A stretch of 64,000 bases of DNA from Rotaria sordida. Taxonomy: Eukaryota > Rotifera > Eurotatoria > Philodinida > Philodinidae. A program made the position numbers and the translations under genes. Where the stretch lies: assembly GCA_905250125.1 (NCBI GenBank), contig CAJNOL010000248.1, positions 62,001 through 126,000 of the forward strand, read 5' to 3'. Shown here one piece after another: positions 47,572 through 60,100 of this stretch. Under the pieces are notes generated by a model. The model was not told where the DNA came from. It searched no databases and worked only from the letters and a program-made list of their open reading frames with translations. Numbering within the stretch: position 1 is the first letter of the stretch; every line of letters starts with the position of its first letter.

Positions 47572-48455
47572 ATGCAGGTTACAAGCAGGTAGATTCTTAT
47601 TTCTTATATATGATTAATAAATGATTAAAATGAAATTTTCTTATAACATATATATATATATCTTTAAAGGGATATTTTTTTAAGGAAAAGTAGTTGTGGT
47701 GATTTACAAAGTCGTCTTAAAGTTCGAAAAGTATTAGGTGTTGGAGATACAGCAGGTTCAAAAATAAGTCAAATACTTGGACATTCAGATCATTTAATTT
47801 TTCAATTACCACCTAAATTAGCTACTTGGCTTCTTTTAACAACAACATTATTTTGTTGTTTTACTGTAATGGTAATAATAATAATAATAAATTATTAATC
47901 ATGTATGATTTCGTTTTTGTTTTTTGAATAGGGTCTACTTTGGCCATCTTGTTTACGATTTATATTACTTGGTAATTTTGAATCAACATTACATCTTGCT
48001 ACATCTTATGCTTGTATGTTATATTTTATTTATTTTTTAATATTTTTTTTTTTTTTTGTATAAATAATATTTAGTTTTGGCAACAATACTTGGTTTAACA
48101 CTTCGATCGGGAGATAAAATTTCTTTACAACTTGTTCTTTTTTCTCTTACTTTATTTCATTCATTATCTTTTTGTAGTAAGTTTTATTTATTTATTTATT
48201 TATTTTTTATTTTTAAACATAAAAAAAATATTTCTTTTAGTTTCTCTATGGTTTCTTAAAACAAGTGATACAAAAATAAAATCAATGATATCACTTATTT
48301 TTCATTTATTTTGTCTATTGATAAATGCACATTTTTATCTAACAATTATTCGATCTGTATCATTATTTCGATTATATTATAAACCAAAAGCATTTTTTTC
48401 TTCAATATTATCATTTCCATCAACACCTGAAAACATTGGACATGATTCTTCTTAA
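47572..48455 (+). CDS. TP53I11: TP53I11-like multi-pass membrane protein
   Basis: Five exons, 47572-47588, 47685-47871, 47932-48013, 48075-48176 and 48241-48455, give 200 residues (human ~189). The N-terminal cytosolic motif SRLKVRKVLGVGDTAGSKIS followed by QILGH matches the diagnostic DLVSRLKTRKILGVG...SKISQVLG segment of tumour protein p53-inducible protein 11. About four hydrophobic segments follow (WLLLTTTLFCCFTVMGLLWP; LATSYAFLATILGL; LVLFSLTLFHSLSF; ISLIFHLFCLLINAHFYLTI). The family's molecular role is poorly known; p53 induction is a vertebrate observation. The membrane part is much less conserved than the N-terminus. Exon 1 is short, and an alternative donor (ATGCAG|GTTACA) exists. 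Confidence 0.75.
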
Positions 48456-48810
48456 AAACAAAAAAAAAACTGTATATATATATATATTATTCATTCATGT
48501 TTCATTATTGTTTTTACAATTAAAAGAAACAATCTATTAATGTTTTCTTCTTCTTTTCTTTAAACAGAAATTCACATAGAAGAAAGATTTCCATGTTTAT
48601 AATATATATATATATATATATATATAATGAATTTTTTCATTTTAATTTCTACTTAATTTATTATGATGCTCAACTTTTTCTATAATAGAAAATAAATGTG
48701 CCAATTATATTATATTAGAAAATGATGGTATGAATATTGATAGAATAATATCTTTATCCAACACAATTGATATACATGAAAATAGACAATAATAAGAAAG
48801 TACCACTTAC

Positions 48811-49425
48811 GATGGAATTTTCCCAACGGTCATATCGCTTTTGAGTCGAGCGTATGCGCATCATGTAGACCCTAATGATCTACGAATACTCTGAAGAAAG
48901 TTCGTGCCGCTTGCTTATTATTGCCGAGATATTGCATTTTTATTGTATGTTTAAGAAAAAAAAGCTGTGGCCCCTCCCCCATAGAAACACTAAGTTTCGA
49001 ATTTTAACTTGAAACTTTGAATAGAGATAGGTCTCAATGAGATTAGTTTATTGTGAAAGTTTCAGATCTTTTCGTTGTTCCTATTTTAAGATACAGCTAT
49101 GGTAAAATAACTTATATACACCAGTAGATTCCGATGTTCTTATTTCAGACTAGGAGCATTGAAAAGATTTGAAACTTTCACAATAAAATATTCTCATTGA
49201 GATCTGTCCCTGTACAAAGTTTCAAGTCGAAATTCGAAACTTAGCTTTTCTAGTGTTCCTGAGGGGATCACGGCTTTTTGCTTATACATACAGTAGAAAT
49301 ACAATATCTCGGCAGTAATAAGGTAGTGGCACAAACTTTTTTCGGAGTATTCATAGATCATTAGGGTCTACATGATATGCATACGTTCGACTCAAAAGCA
49401 ATGTGACAGTTGGAAATGTTCCCTC
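48811..49425. mobile_element. 615-bp foldback MITE, copy 2
   Basis: Nearly identical in layout to 4966-5585: ATCGCTTTTGAGTCGAGCGT on the left mirrored by GTTCGACTCAAAAGCAATGT on the right, with TATCTCGGCAGTAATAAG and AGATCTTTTCG words between. The left terminal bases are more diverged (GATGGAATTTTCCC) than the right (GGAAATGTTCCCTC). Confidence 0.85.
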
Positions 49426-49429
49426 ATTA

Positions 49430-50880
49430 GTCTATTGTTATTTAATTGAATTATATACGATGGTATTGCAGTAACATGTGAATTAATGAAACAAAACTAG
49501 TAATAATTGCAGAAAATCCATGACAATCTCGATTAAAAAACAAAACAAAAAATGAATAGTCCAAATATATTTTTGCATGATAGAAAAGAATCTATGATTA
49601 CTTTCAAAATAGTAGATTATTTTTTGTAAAATGTAATAGTTCATTTATTTCACTTTGATTATCTATGCAAAATAAATATTCCTACAATCATGAATTAAAA
49701 TCTTTTTTTTTTTCATGATGTCATTTTGTTTATGATTTAAGGCTGACAATACAAAACAAACATACAAATATATGGTTATCTTCTATTATTATTCCATTAT
49801 TGTTTCTATTGATATTGTGTTGCGGGAATAGGAAAAAAATTGACAAGATTAATCATATGATAAATTAATTCATATAGACAACTTGACTGACAGTTGTTCT
49901 TAACATATGATTGCATAAAAAGCATAAGACTTCAATCTATTTCTTTTCGATCTATTATGATACAATTAATATGTATTGATTAAAAATTTCTTAGAGTTCT
50001 AATGTAAAAGACTGATAATATTCAATCTCTAATGGATTCAATTACGAATAGGGAAAATTTTGTTTTTTTCATATTAGAACTCTTGAATGATGAATTATTT
50101 ACTGATATATATCGCAGATAATTATTATTCATGAACTAAATAATAAATGAAATTGTAATTTTTGATTTAAAGATAATTTAATAATAGTAAATCGAAGGAC
50201 AAAAAAAAAAGATCTAAATACATGACTTTTGTTTCCTAGACAGATGCTTCCATGACATTCACTTTTCTCCGACTGTTTATTTGAACTGTGAGCAATCAAA
50301 CAAAATAAATAACCTCACCTTTACTTTGACATTAATCTTCGCCTTCACTTTACCGTCTGTCTTCTCAATATTATCAAAGCAACTGTTTTTTTCAACCATG
50401 AAAAGAAACATATGACAGACAACTATATGAAAGAAATGTAGTTAGTTAATGATTTGTCTCTTTGCATTAGCTATTTATATATGTTGAACATGTGTGTCGA
50501 ATACAAAAATTATTAAAAAGCAGATTTATTTCGTTAATAGACATATTGAAGCAGCATGACCTTTGACATAGAAAGATTTGAACACGAACGGAAAGATCGA
50601 ATTAGTGCAGAATAGTTTATTCATGATCTAATGAGTACCAATTATTCAATTTACTATTGCCATGCATTAGGATAATATATTGAAGTTTTGTATTTTACTA
50701 CTTATAACTTCCGTACATAGACAAGATTACTTGATTCATTAGAAAATATGAATAAACGATAGACATTAAATCATGATGACCTTGTTCTATGTGACAAAGA
50801 CTGATTAATAATAAAAAACTATAATGTTTTTATTATAGAAATATTCATGATAAAGAAAAATTCATGAACTATATTAATCC
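49430..50880. other. gene-free stretch
   Basis: AT-rich sequence downstream of the foldback MITE; no coding or RNA feature recognised. Confidence 0.4.
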
Positions 50881-50883
50881 GAT

Positions 50884-51000
50884 GTAGTGATCGGTGGCGG
50901 CAATCATGGATGGAACCAATCTGAGTAGTTCAGACTGGTACCAGGTCGATCGGTAACTGACACCGATTCCGTTTCAGATGGCGGCGGTAGCTGCAATTTT
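50884..51000. other. GC-rich pocket with open frames on both strands
   Basis: About 115 bp of much higher GC than its surroundings. The minus strand, after an acceptor-like TTGCAG, reads LPPPSETESVSVTDRPGTS then LNYSDWFHP and a stop. An upstream minus-strand segment ending CTCAAG|GTGTAAG (near 51148) could be a donor, but the phases do not join. Possibly a lost terminal exon; not resolved. Confidence 0.2.
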
Positions 51001-51179
51001 TTTTTTTTTTTTGATAAATTTTGAAATGAAAAAGACAGAAAACACTGATAGAGAACTTATTGACAAGAAACCAGAAGGCAATATCTACGAAAACTAATTT
51101 GAGATGTTGGAAATTTTTAAAAATTTGTGTATCATAACAGCGGTGGCTTACACCTTGAGTCAACGGATACAAAACAAAG

Positions 51180-51810
51180 CCGGTAAAAAGTATCGTATAT
51201 CTTCGGGATAACTATCCAATGCCATCGATTAGAAAATCTCATTGAGAATATCCAAGTATAGTTAGATCGGATCCGGACCACACGTCATTATGACTGTATA
51301 CAGTTCCAAATTCAATCATTAAAAAACTGTAACTTGCATGTAAAATACAATTATTTTTCTTGTCTATGTACCAATTAATCATAAAATTGATTCAAATAGA
51401 TAATTGTTTACTACAATGAATGATTTATTTATTTTTTTTTCTAGTAGAGATAAAAATTAGCAAATGTAAATTTCACAATTCACAGAACTAAAATATTTCG
51501 CAAACGAACAACGTCATTTATTATTGTTTAGTACTCAAAATTATGTTTTTTTTTTAAGGTGAAAAAAAGAAATGAAAACAATATCACTGGTGTAGATTTT
51601 CGTTTTTTTTTTTTTATAAAAATTCTCTTTGTATAAATGAAATACGAAAAAAGAACTTTGAAATTTCCACTACCATCAAGAGTAGAAATCTATTAGCAAA
51701 AAAAAAAAAGAAAAAAAAAATCATCTGAATCAATAGAAAAAAAAAATAGAACCAACAATAACAAAGAGCACAAAAAAAAAAGAAAAAGAAAAAGAAGACA
51801 AGAAATCTCA
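51180..51810. other. raptor 3' flank, no gene
   Basis: AT-rich with A and T homopolymers; the T-rich frames at 51614-51923 are shadows of an A-rich 3' UTR on the minus strand. Confidence 0.4.
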
Positions 51811-54140
51811 TCATACAGTTGATGAATTTGTCTTTCCATTAAACATTGATAAAGAACCATCTTTAAATCCAACAGCAAGCAATGGTCGATATTGATGAAA
51901 TGATAAACATGATGTTTGAGCAAATTTTGAATTTTTTATATCAAAAAGTAAATCACCAAAACATGTTTTAAATTGTAAAGCATTTGCTGTTGCTAATGAT
52001 AATACATTACCTGTTGAATGAATATCAGCTGCTGATATATGTTGTGATGTTTGTGGTACAGGTAATTCAGCACTAATACCTGTTTCAGTATCCCATCGTC
52101 TTAATTGTCCCATATTACTTATTGATAATAAACGATTATTTATATCAGATTTTAATGTAATTATAGATGAATGACGATTCAATGGTGTTGGTGATGGACT
52201 TATACCAATTGGATTTTCTCGTGAACGTGTATCAAAACAGCGTACTGTTCCATCACCCATACCAGCTGCACAATAACCATTTGAATCTGATACAAGACAA
52301 TAAACACCACCAGATGTACCTGTATCCATTGTATATAAACGACGTTCACGTTCAACATCCCATAGAGATATATAATCAATATTAGAACTTGATGTATATA
52401 TACGACATAATTGTTGATTCCAATCAACAACAAATTTTGCTTGTGATGTAGAAGTTGGATTAGATATTGAACGATGATGATGATGAGATGAATGAATATG
52501 AGTATATTGATCATATAAAGCTATCCATGATGAAATAAGACGTTGAGTAGATTCATCAAATATACGAATAGCACTTGTATCAGTTCCAACACAAATTAAT
52601 GTTCGATCATGTGCATTAATAAAATCTAATGTATTGATTGTTGAACCTATTGAACCAACCTAAAAAATAAATTAAAAATAAAACGATAGATACATATCAG
52701 ATAAGACACTAAAGGTGGACCATTTTATTATTAAGTGTTAAGTAAAGTCATTTAACATAATGATCCACTCCTAGATGATACATGAAATTCGTTAATGTAT
52801 AAAACGATATTAATAGTTGATGAAGAAGCATCACCAAGTGAAACTCGTCAATCGAATCGATATTTTACCCATAAGTAGGATTGGTCTCCATGTACTCTCC
52901 TTCTTAAGTTATTACAATTTTACTTAATTTTTTATCTCCCACAAGGTATCTGTGAAAAAATCGAAGTATGAAAGTTTACCTATATGTAACTCTCTTAGAC
53001 ATTAGAATGTCCTAAAAATTTCAGTCCAATGGAATTTATTCTTTCTTAGGTCTTGAATATTGAGAAATAATCATATGTCCCAAAGAAAGATGTTTTCAGC
53101 ATTCGATATCTCAAGTGCAATACTCCATTTTCGGTTTGAAATTTTTAGGATATTCTAAAGTCTACGAGAGTTACATGTAGGCAAAATTTCATACTTCGAT
53201 AGTTTCATCAATACCTTGTCTAAGATAAAAAATGAATCCGAGTCCAATTTTTTATTTTGTGTCAGACTCGATTCCACGTTTTTGTGAATCCGCTGCTTTC
53301 CAGGTGAGAAATATAGCAACAGGATATAAGTGTATGTTGAGTTTTTTCTTCAGAGTGTAACGAATAAATTGCTAAAACCTTGATCTTCTACTTGTTCATG
53401 CAAACGAAGAGTGATATGTATTGATGGAAAAAATCTCGAGTTTGAACCCGTCCGAATCCACAAAAACGCTGATCCGCAGCTTCCTGCATACACTCACCAA
53501 AAACTCCTGTTTGTTTTCTAACGGTAAGGAAAATTCTCATGTAGACTAATACTTTTCTTAGTTCCTTTTTTTTGTTCTATTTTAGCAAAAATTCAACAAC
53601 AACAACCTTCAATATCGATTTTGAACGTGGACTTCCATCAAATTCATAAAAATTTAAATTTCCACTTGAATTTGCTACAACTAAATAATTTTCATATGGA
53701 TGAAGACGTAAAACAAGTGGAGTAGCACTTGATATACGATTATTAAATATTGTTTCACGCATATGTTGAAAATCAGCTAATCGACTAGGATTTGAACGTA
53801 TACAATGATTACGCCAATAACGATTACTACGTGCAAAAAAATCATTTTCATCTTCTATATATGAAGCACCACGTTGTTGTGTTATACCAGATCCAAGATC
53901 ACGTGTTATTGTATTTGATACACGAAATCGACTACAACACCAGTGAAAAAATGTTGTACTTATTGGTTGTTGTAAATTTGTAAGAATTTTTTCCGATAAT
54001 TGTACCATTTCATATGATGGATCTGATGAAGCAACAGTTTGTATTGCTTCTGTAACTTTATCAAAAACAGTTTTATATAATAAACTACCAGTACGATTAA
54101 CATTACTTGTAATATTTGTTCCACTAGTATTTGTTGTTGC

Positions 54141-54173
<33 letters not shown>

Positions 54174-57100
54174 CGTTGTTGTTGATGTTTGAGGAAATAA
54201 ATTTAAAAAATGATGTAATGCAACAAGAACTTCTTGTCGAACAAGTGGTGAACCATCATGAAGACAACGTATAAGTGCAATAGCTGCTTCTTTTGATTGT
54301 TCACTTCGACGTTCACTTAATTCATTACCAGATGTTGATGATGATAAATATGTACCTAAAGCATATGCACAAGCAGCACGAACTTCAGGAGTATCATGTG
54401 TAGTAAGTAAACTTTGTAATGTATCAGGTGCACGAATAAGAACAGCTTTTTCACATGCATTTGCATTTAAACGCCATGCTTGTCCAAGAAATAATGTTGA
54501 CCAGAGAAAAAGAGCTGATGTTTCATGAAAATATGTTGTTGGTGTATTTAAAATATCAAGTACACGAGACATGACTGGTAATAATTCATCCTAAAATCAA
54601 AAAACAAAAATATGATAGATCATATAATAATGGATAAAAGTTTAGAGTAGATGGATTTTTTGATTTTTCTTCTCGAAACAAAAAGAAAAAAAAAACATTT
54701 GATTAACTGAAAGAATTCTTTTTGAAAGTTGTTGTAGACGTCTTAATTTTTCAGACATCTTCATCAAAGTAGTTTTTAGATCCACAAGTCTCTCAATAGA
54801 GAATTCTTTTAGTTATTCGAATATTTTTTCAGATTCGTCCTAGTTATTACCATCGAGAAGAAAATTCAAAAATACAACTGCTTTAAACTTTGCACGATAC
54901 TAAACATTTAACTCAAATTCAAATAGTAGTTTAATTAGTCGATGAATTTTTCTATCAAATGTATTCAAATTCGAAATTTCATCGATGAGCGATGAGAAGA
55001 AGATTTCTGAGAAACCAAGCATGGGAACTTTCAGATTTCAGAAGACTATGTAAAAATTAACTTTTAAGAGTGCCATCTTATAGAGTGAATAAAATTAGGA
55101 GTCGCCATATTTCCTACGATCTTCTCTTAAAAAGTTATAAGCGTTACAAAAAAATGAAAAAAACAGCGAAATCTATCATAGCATTGCTAATAACTTTTTA
55201 AGGCAAGGTTGTAGAAAATGTGGCAACCCCTCATTTTATTCTCTCTTTAAGGTGACACTTTTAAGAAATAATTTTCACATAGTCTTCTGAGATCTGAAAG
55301 CCTCAGTATTTGGTTTCTCAGAAATCTTCCTCTCATAGTCCATCGATGAAACTTCAGTTTCGAATGCATTTGATCGAGAACTCTATTAGCAGCTATTCAA
55401 ACTACTATTTGGTTTCTAGATAAATGCTTAACATAGTAGAAAGAAATACGTTAGTCTTCTATTTTTCACCAGTACTATAGATAGTGTATATATATAATGT
55501 TCAGTATCTGCGTATCTGTCTATGCCAGGTCAAAAGACAAAGGTTAAACGTCGAATAAGGCTGCAAGGAGTAAGGCTACATGGCCTATTAGTGATATAAA
55601 GATATCACGTAGTAGGACTTCTATGAATATAATGTAGAGTGTCTGTGCGTCTGTTACCGAGTGAAAGGTTGAAGTTTTAATGTCGCACGTTAAAGAAAAA
55701 AATGTTGCCGTCCAGTGTGCATGGATTCTCGCTAGTACTTAATATATATATATATACCTGTCCTTTAGTATAATTATCAACTAAACAAGTTAAATTAAAA
55801 GCAGCTAATGCACGAACACCATTTGACGATCGAGCATCTGTTAATGTTGAAATAAAATATTCATGACCTTTTTCACGTATAATATCTATTTGACATGCCT
55901 ATAGAAAAAAAAAAGAGACTTAATAAAATAATTGAATGAATTTGACATACTCGATCAACTGCTAATATTTTAGCCCAAATAAAAACAAGATATGGTCGTA
56001 AATCATCACTTGTTGCTTGTAATAAACGAAGTACATAAGGAAATATACCAACTGATAGTGCAAGATGAACAGCCCATGTACCAATATCAAGAAAACGTGC
56101 AAGTAAATCAAGTGCTCGTTGTCGATGAGATTGACTGAGTAATACCTTTAAATAAAACGTAATTAATTTTTTTGTTTTTATTATACAAAAAAAAACACAA
56201 ACAACTAACTTGTAAAACAATTGGTAATTGTTCAGGTTGTTTTAATTGTTCTTTTTCAACCGTTGTTGTTAATAAAGAATTTTCACCAAGCCATACTGAA
56301 AATGCTGTTAATTGATCAGCAAAAAATGAACTTGGTTCATAAACAGGTTCACGTATACCACTTTCTGTTTGTTTTAATACAGATGGTAATTGTTTAAGAC
56401 ATAGATCAAGCGCCATATCCCATGCATTCCTAATAAAAAAAGAAAGTTTTTTTTTTTTTTTTTATAAAACAAATAGATTCTAATCGCTTTCATTGTTTAA
56501 TGACTTAAAATATAGTTCGAAGTTTCACTTTTTTTTTGTATTATTAAAATTGTACATTGAAGTCTTTGATCGTTTTAGAAGTAAAGAACTACAGATATTG
56601 GGCTGACTTGTAGTAACGGCAGCGCTAGATTTTCTGATCCTCTCGACAGAAAAAAGTTTTCATTCGTTGATTAGAAAGATGTTTTTTTTTTTTTTACAGA
56701 AATAATATTCAAACATGCATCTTTTTTGAGATGAATTTTTTTCAACTATCTTACTTACATGAAAAATGAAATGGAAATTGAAATGTGGAATGATTGTCAG
56801 GAAATTATTAAGCATGCATGCACATGAATATTAATAACTATGAATAATTTGAAAAAGTAAACAAGATTATTTTTTTTTTGAAAGTCGATATTTGTGTTAT
56901 TATAGGAAAAAGTTTTCATTTTAATAAGAAATAAATTTATATGACACAATATCATGCTTAGTAATAATGTTCGTACATGTGAATTTTTATTTTTATTAAC
57001 ATGCAGAATTGAATATATAGTTCGAATAATCTAGTAGGTATATTTTATCACTAACATAACACGCAAGAATGTTACATACAAGTGTTGACAAGGTTAAACA

Positions 57101-60100
57101 TCATGCAAGTCTATACAGATATTATTATGTTAGAGAAAGACAAGGAAAGCTTAAAACGTCATGCATAAACAACATATCAAAAATAAATCGGGAATATCAC
57201 AATAGGTCTCGTCGAGATTAGTCAAAGCCTATAAGAGTGCATTCCCAAGTTATTACAATTCTAATGACTTTTGTATCTTTGACAAAGCATTTGTGAAACA
57301 ATCGAACTACAAAATTTCAATCTGAAATCGACTAGTCTCATTAATCAAGCCCATCGAGTTCAAAAATTTTTGAATTCAGATCTGATTGAGTAAAATTTGT
57401 TGGACTCCGACTCGCAGTTCCCTACCGATGTGGTCTACTCGTTAGAACCTACGTATGGATAAAACATCAGTTCGATTAGCAAGTCACACTTACGAACTTT
57501 TTCTCGTCAACATAAAATTAGTTTAATTATTTTTGTCTGAATAATAATCTTAAATTAACTTTATGATTGTTTATCATTTTCTATTCGAATTATAAAGAAT
57601 CTTCAAACTATATTTTAACGTACGTATCAGAAATAAAAAACAAAAAAATCTATTCAAATTTACTAACCATAATCGATGTTCAAACATAGGTGGTAATGTT
57701 GGTCTTGAACAAACATGACAACCATATGAACGCATAATTCTTTCAGCAAGAAGAAAATTTCGAAAAAGTGAAGCAACTAATAGATCTTGTCGAAATAAAC
57801 GTTGAAATGTATCTTTAGGTAATGAATTCCATGCAATTGTATCTGTTACAGCAGTAAATATCCAATTTAATTCACCTAACATTGATTTTCGATCAGTAAC
57901 TGTACCAGGTATTTTATCAATCATCTCTTGATCAATATTTGGATTAAGACGACTTATATTTTTTTGTAAAACATACCAACGTAATGCTATTCTTATAGGT
58001 GTTGTTAAACAAGATGTAAATAAATCAGCTGGTAATTCAGGATTCATAGGTAAAAGTTCATTTTCACTACAAGCACCAAGTAAAATATCATGTATAGGTG
58101 AAGATGTAGGAAGAAGTGGTGCTATTTGTGCTGCTGGATGAACATTCGTCGAAGAAGAAGGAAAAGAAGTTTGTGCTAAATTTCGTCGAGCTTCGTCAAG
58201 TTCTTTATCAATTTGTTCAGCAAATTTAACAAATAAATTAAGAACAACACCGGCATGAGAACAATCAAATACATAAATTGATGGTGAACTCATCCATTTT
58301 TGTAAATCATATAGAGATAATGGTATATATTGTGTAAAATTTTTATTAAATACCCAAATTTCTCCATTAGCTGTAGGACGTGGTACACCATGACCATTAT
58401 AATGAAATAGAATACGTTCCTCCTATAGAAAGAAAATGGCATAAAAGTCTATTCATGAAATTTTTTGTTTTTATTCGAAAATCGTCACTAATTGTTTTAG
58501 TATCATTCCGCTATTTTTGAAACATGCTAGTGAAAAACTTTTTTCTCGCAGATCAAATGAAGCTATTGAAGCAAGTAGATGGGAATTCTGCTAACAATGT
58601 GCGCTCTATGAATGCATTTCGAGGCCTACCAATGTAAAAAAAACAGTAACAAAAAAAAAGTTGAATATTAATAACATAGAATAAAGTAACTTTTTCTATT
58701 ATTTTTCACTTTTTAAAGTATTTCGGATACTTGTTTCACTGTAAGAAGTACTTGATAATACCTTCCTATCTCATGAATCATATAAAGTACTTTGTAGGAC
58801 TTTCGAAAGTAATAAAAAGTACTTTTTACTTATAAGTATATTTAAAGTCGCTCACTTAAAAAGGTTCACTTATAAGTACTTTTTCCACTTTGTGAAAAAA
58901 ATATTAAAAGTACTTAATAGTAACTTTTTTGGATCACAACTTTTACATGGATATTGCACGAACTTTCCGAATAACCTGATAATGAATTAGTCAATCTTTT
59001 AATTGGTCCAAATGTCGCATGATAAGAGTGCACTGTCATATCAAAAAGTTGGCAATGATTTTATACTTATAATCTTTTCAACGTAATAGCATTTCAATCA
59101 TAGAAAAAAAAACTAATGCTATGTATTTCAAAATATAATGTGCTTCACTGTATTTTGAATAACTTTTGATAGGAACATCATAGAGACATGCATTGAAGAG
59201 AGAAGCCTCGGGGATCATTTGAAATAACCAATCAGATGAATTCTTAGTAGAAATTTTCGAAAACAATATTCTGAAGCGATTTGTCTTTCGATCTGTCCAA
59301 GGCTGACATTTCTAGCTTGTTTCATTCGAGAGTTACAAGCCTTTTCCTGAGATCTCTGATTTCAACCAATTAATTTGTGATCACCCGAAAAGACAGCTAG
59401 GCAGGTATAATTCACTGTGCTGAGTTGAATAGTGATATTTGCTTTTAGGTTCGAACTGATCTGACACCGTTATCTTAATATTTCTGAAATATCAACTCAT
59501 TCGTTACATATCAAGGCTGATTGTGGAATTTCAGAAATATTGAGATAATACAGTCAGATCAGTTCGAATCTAAAACACAAATATCGCTATTCGACTTGGT
59601 ACGGTTACTTACCCCTACCTAGCTGCTTTTCTGGGTGATCAGAAGTCAATTGGCTGAAATTGGAAGTTTCAAGAGAAGTTTTATAACTCTCGAATGAAAC
59701 AAGCTATGAATGTCGGTCTTGTGCAGATCGAAAGAGAAGTAGCTTCAGAATAGCGTTTTCGAAATTCTCCACCAACAATCTACCAGGAGTGGATCCAGGA
59801 TTTTAGAGAGGTGGTGGCGGTTTCTAAATAATATCACCCGAGGTAGTATGAATTTTTATGGAAATAGATAAAGTAGTGTTGTCCTTTTCTTACAATTCTT
59901 TATTTCCGTTTTATACAGTAAATGTATAAATTCATGAGACAAAAAAACCTTTTTTTCAGACAAATTTTAGCAGAAAATCTAGAAAAACCAATTGACGATT
60001 AGATTTTCCAAATTCATCAATTCCAACATCAATATTTAGATCTAAATCTCGATAAATATATATCATAGCTAATCCATGAAGTCTTGTTTCCAACATGGTC

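Noticed and set aside
52167..52514. Overlapping frames opposite and beside raptor exon 9
   Set aside because: Shadows of the WD40 coding sequence in other frames.
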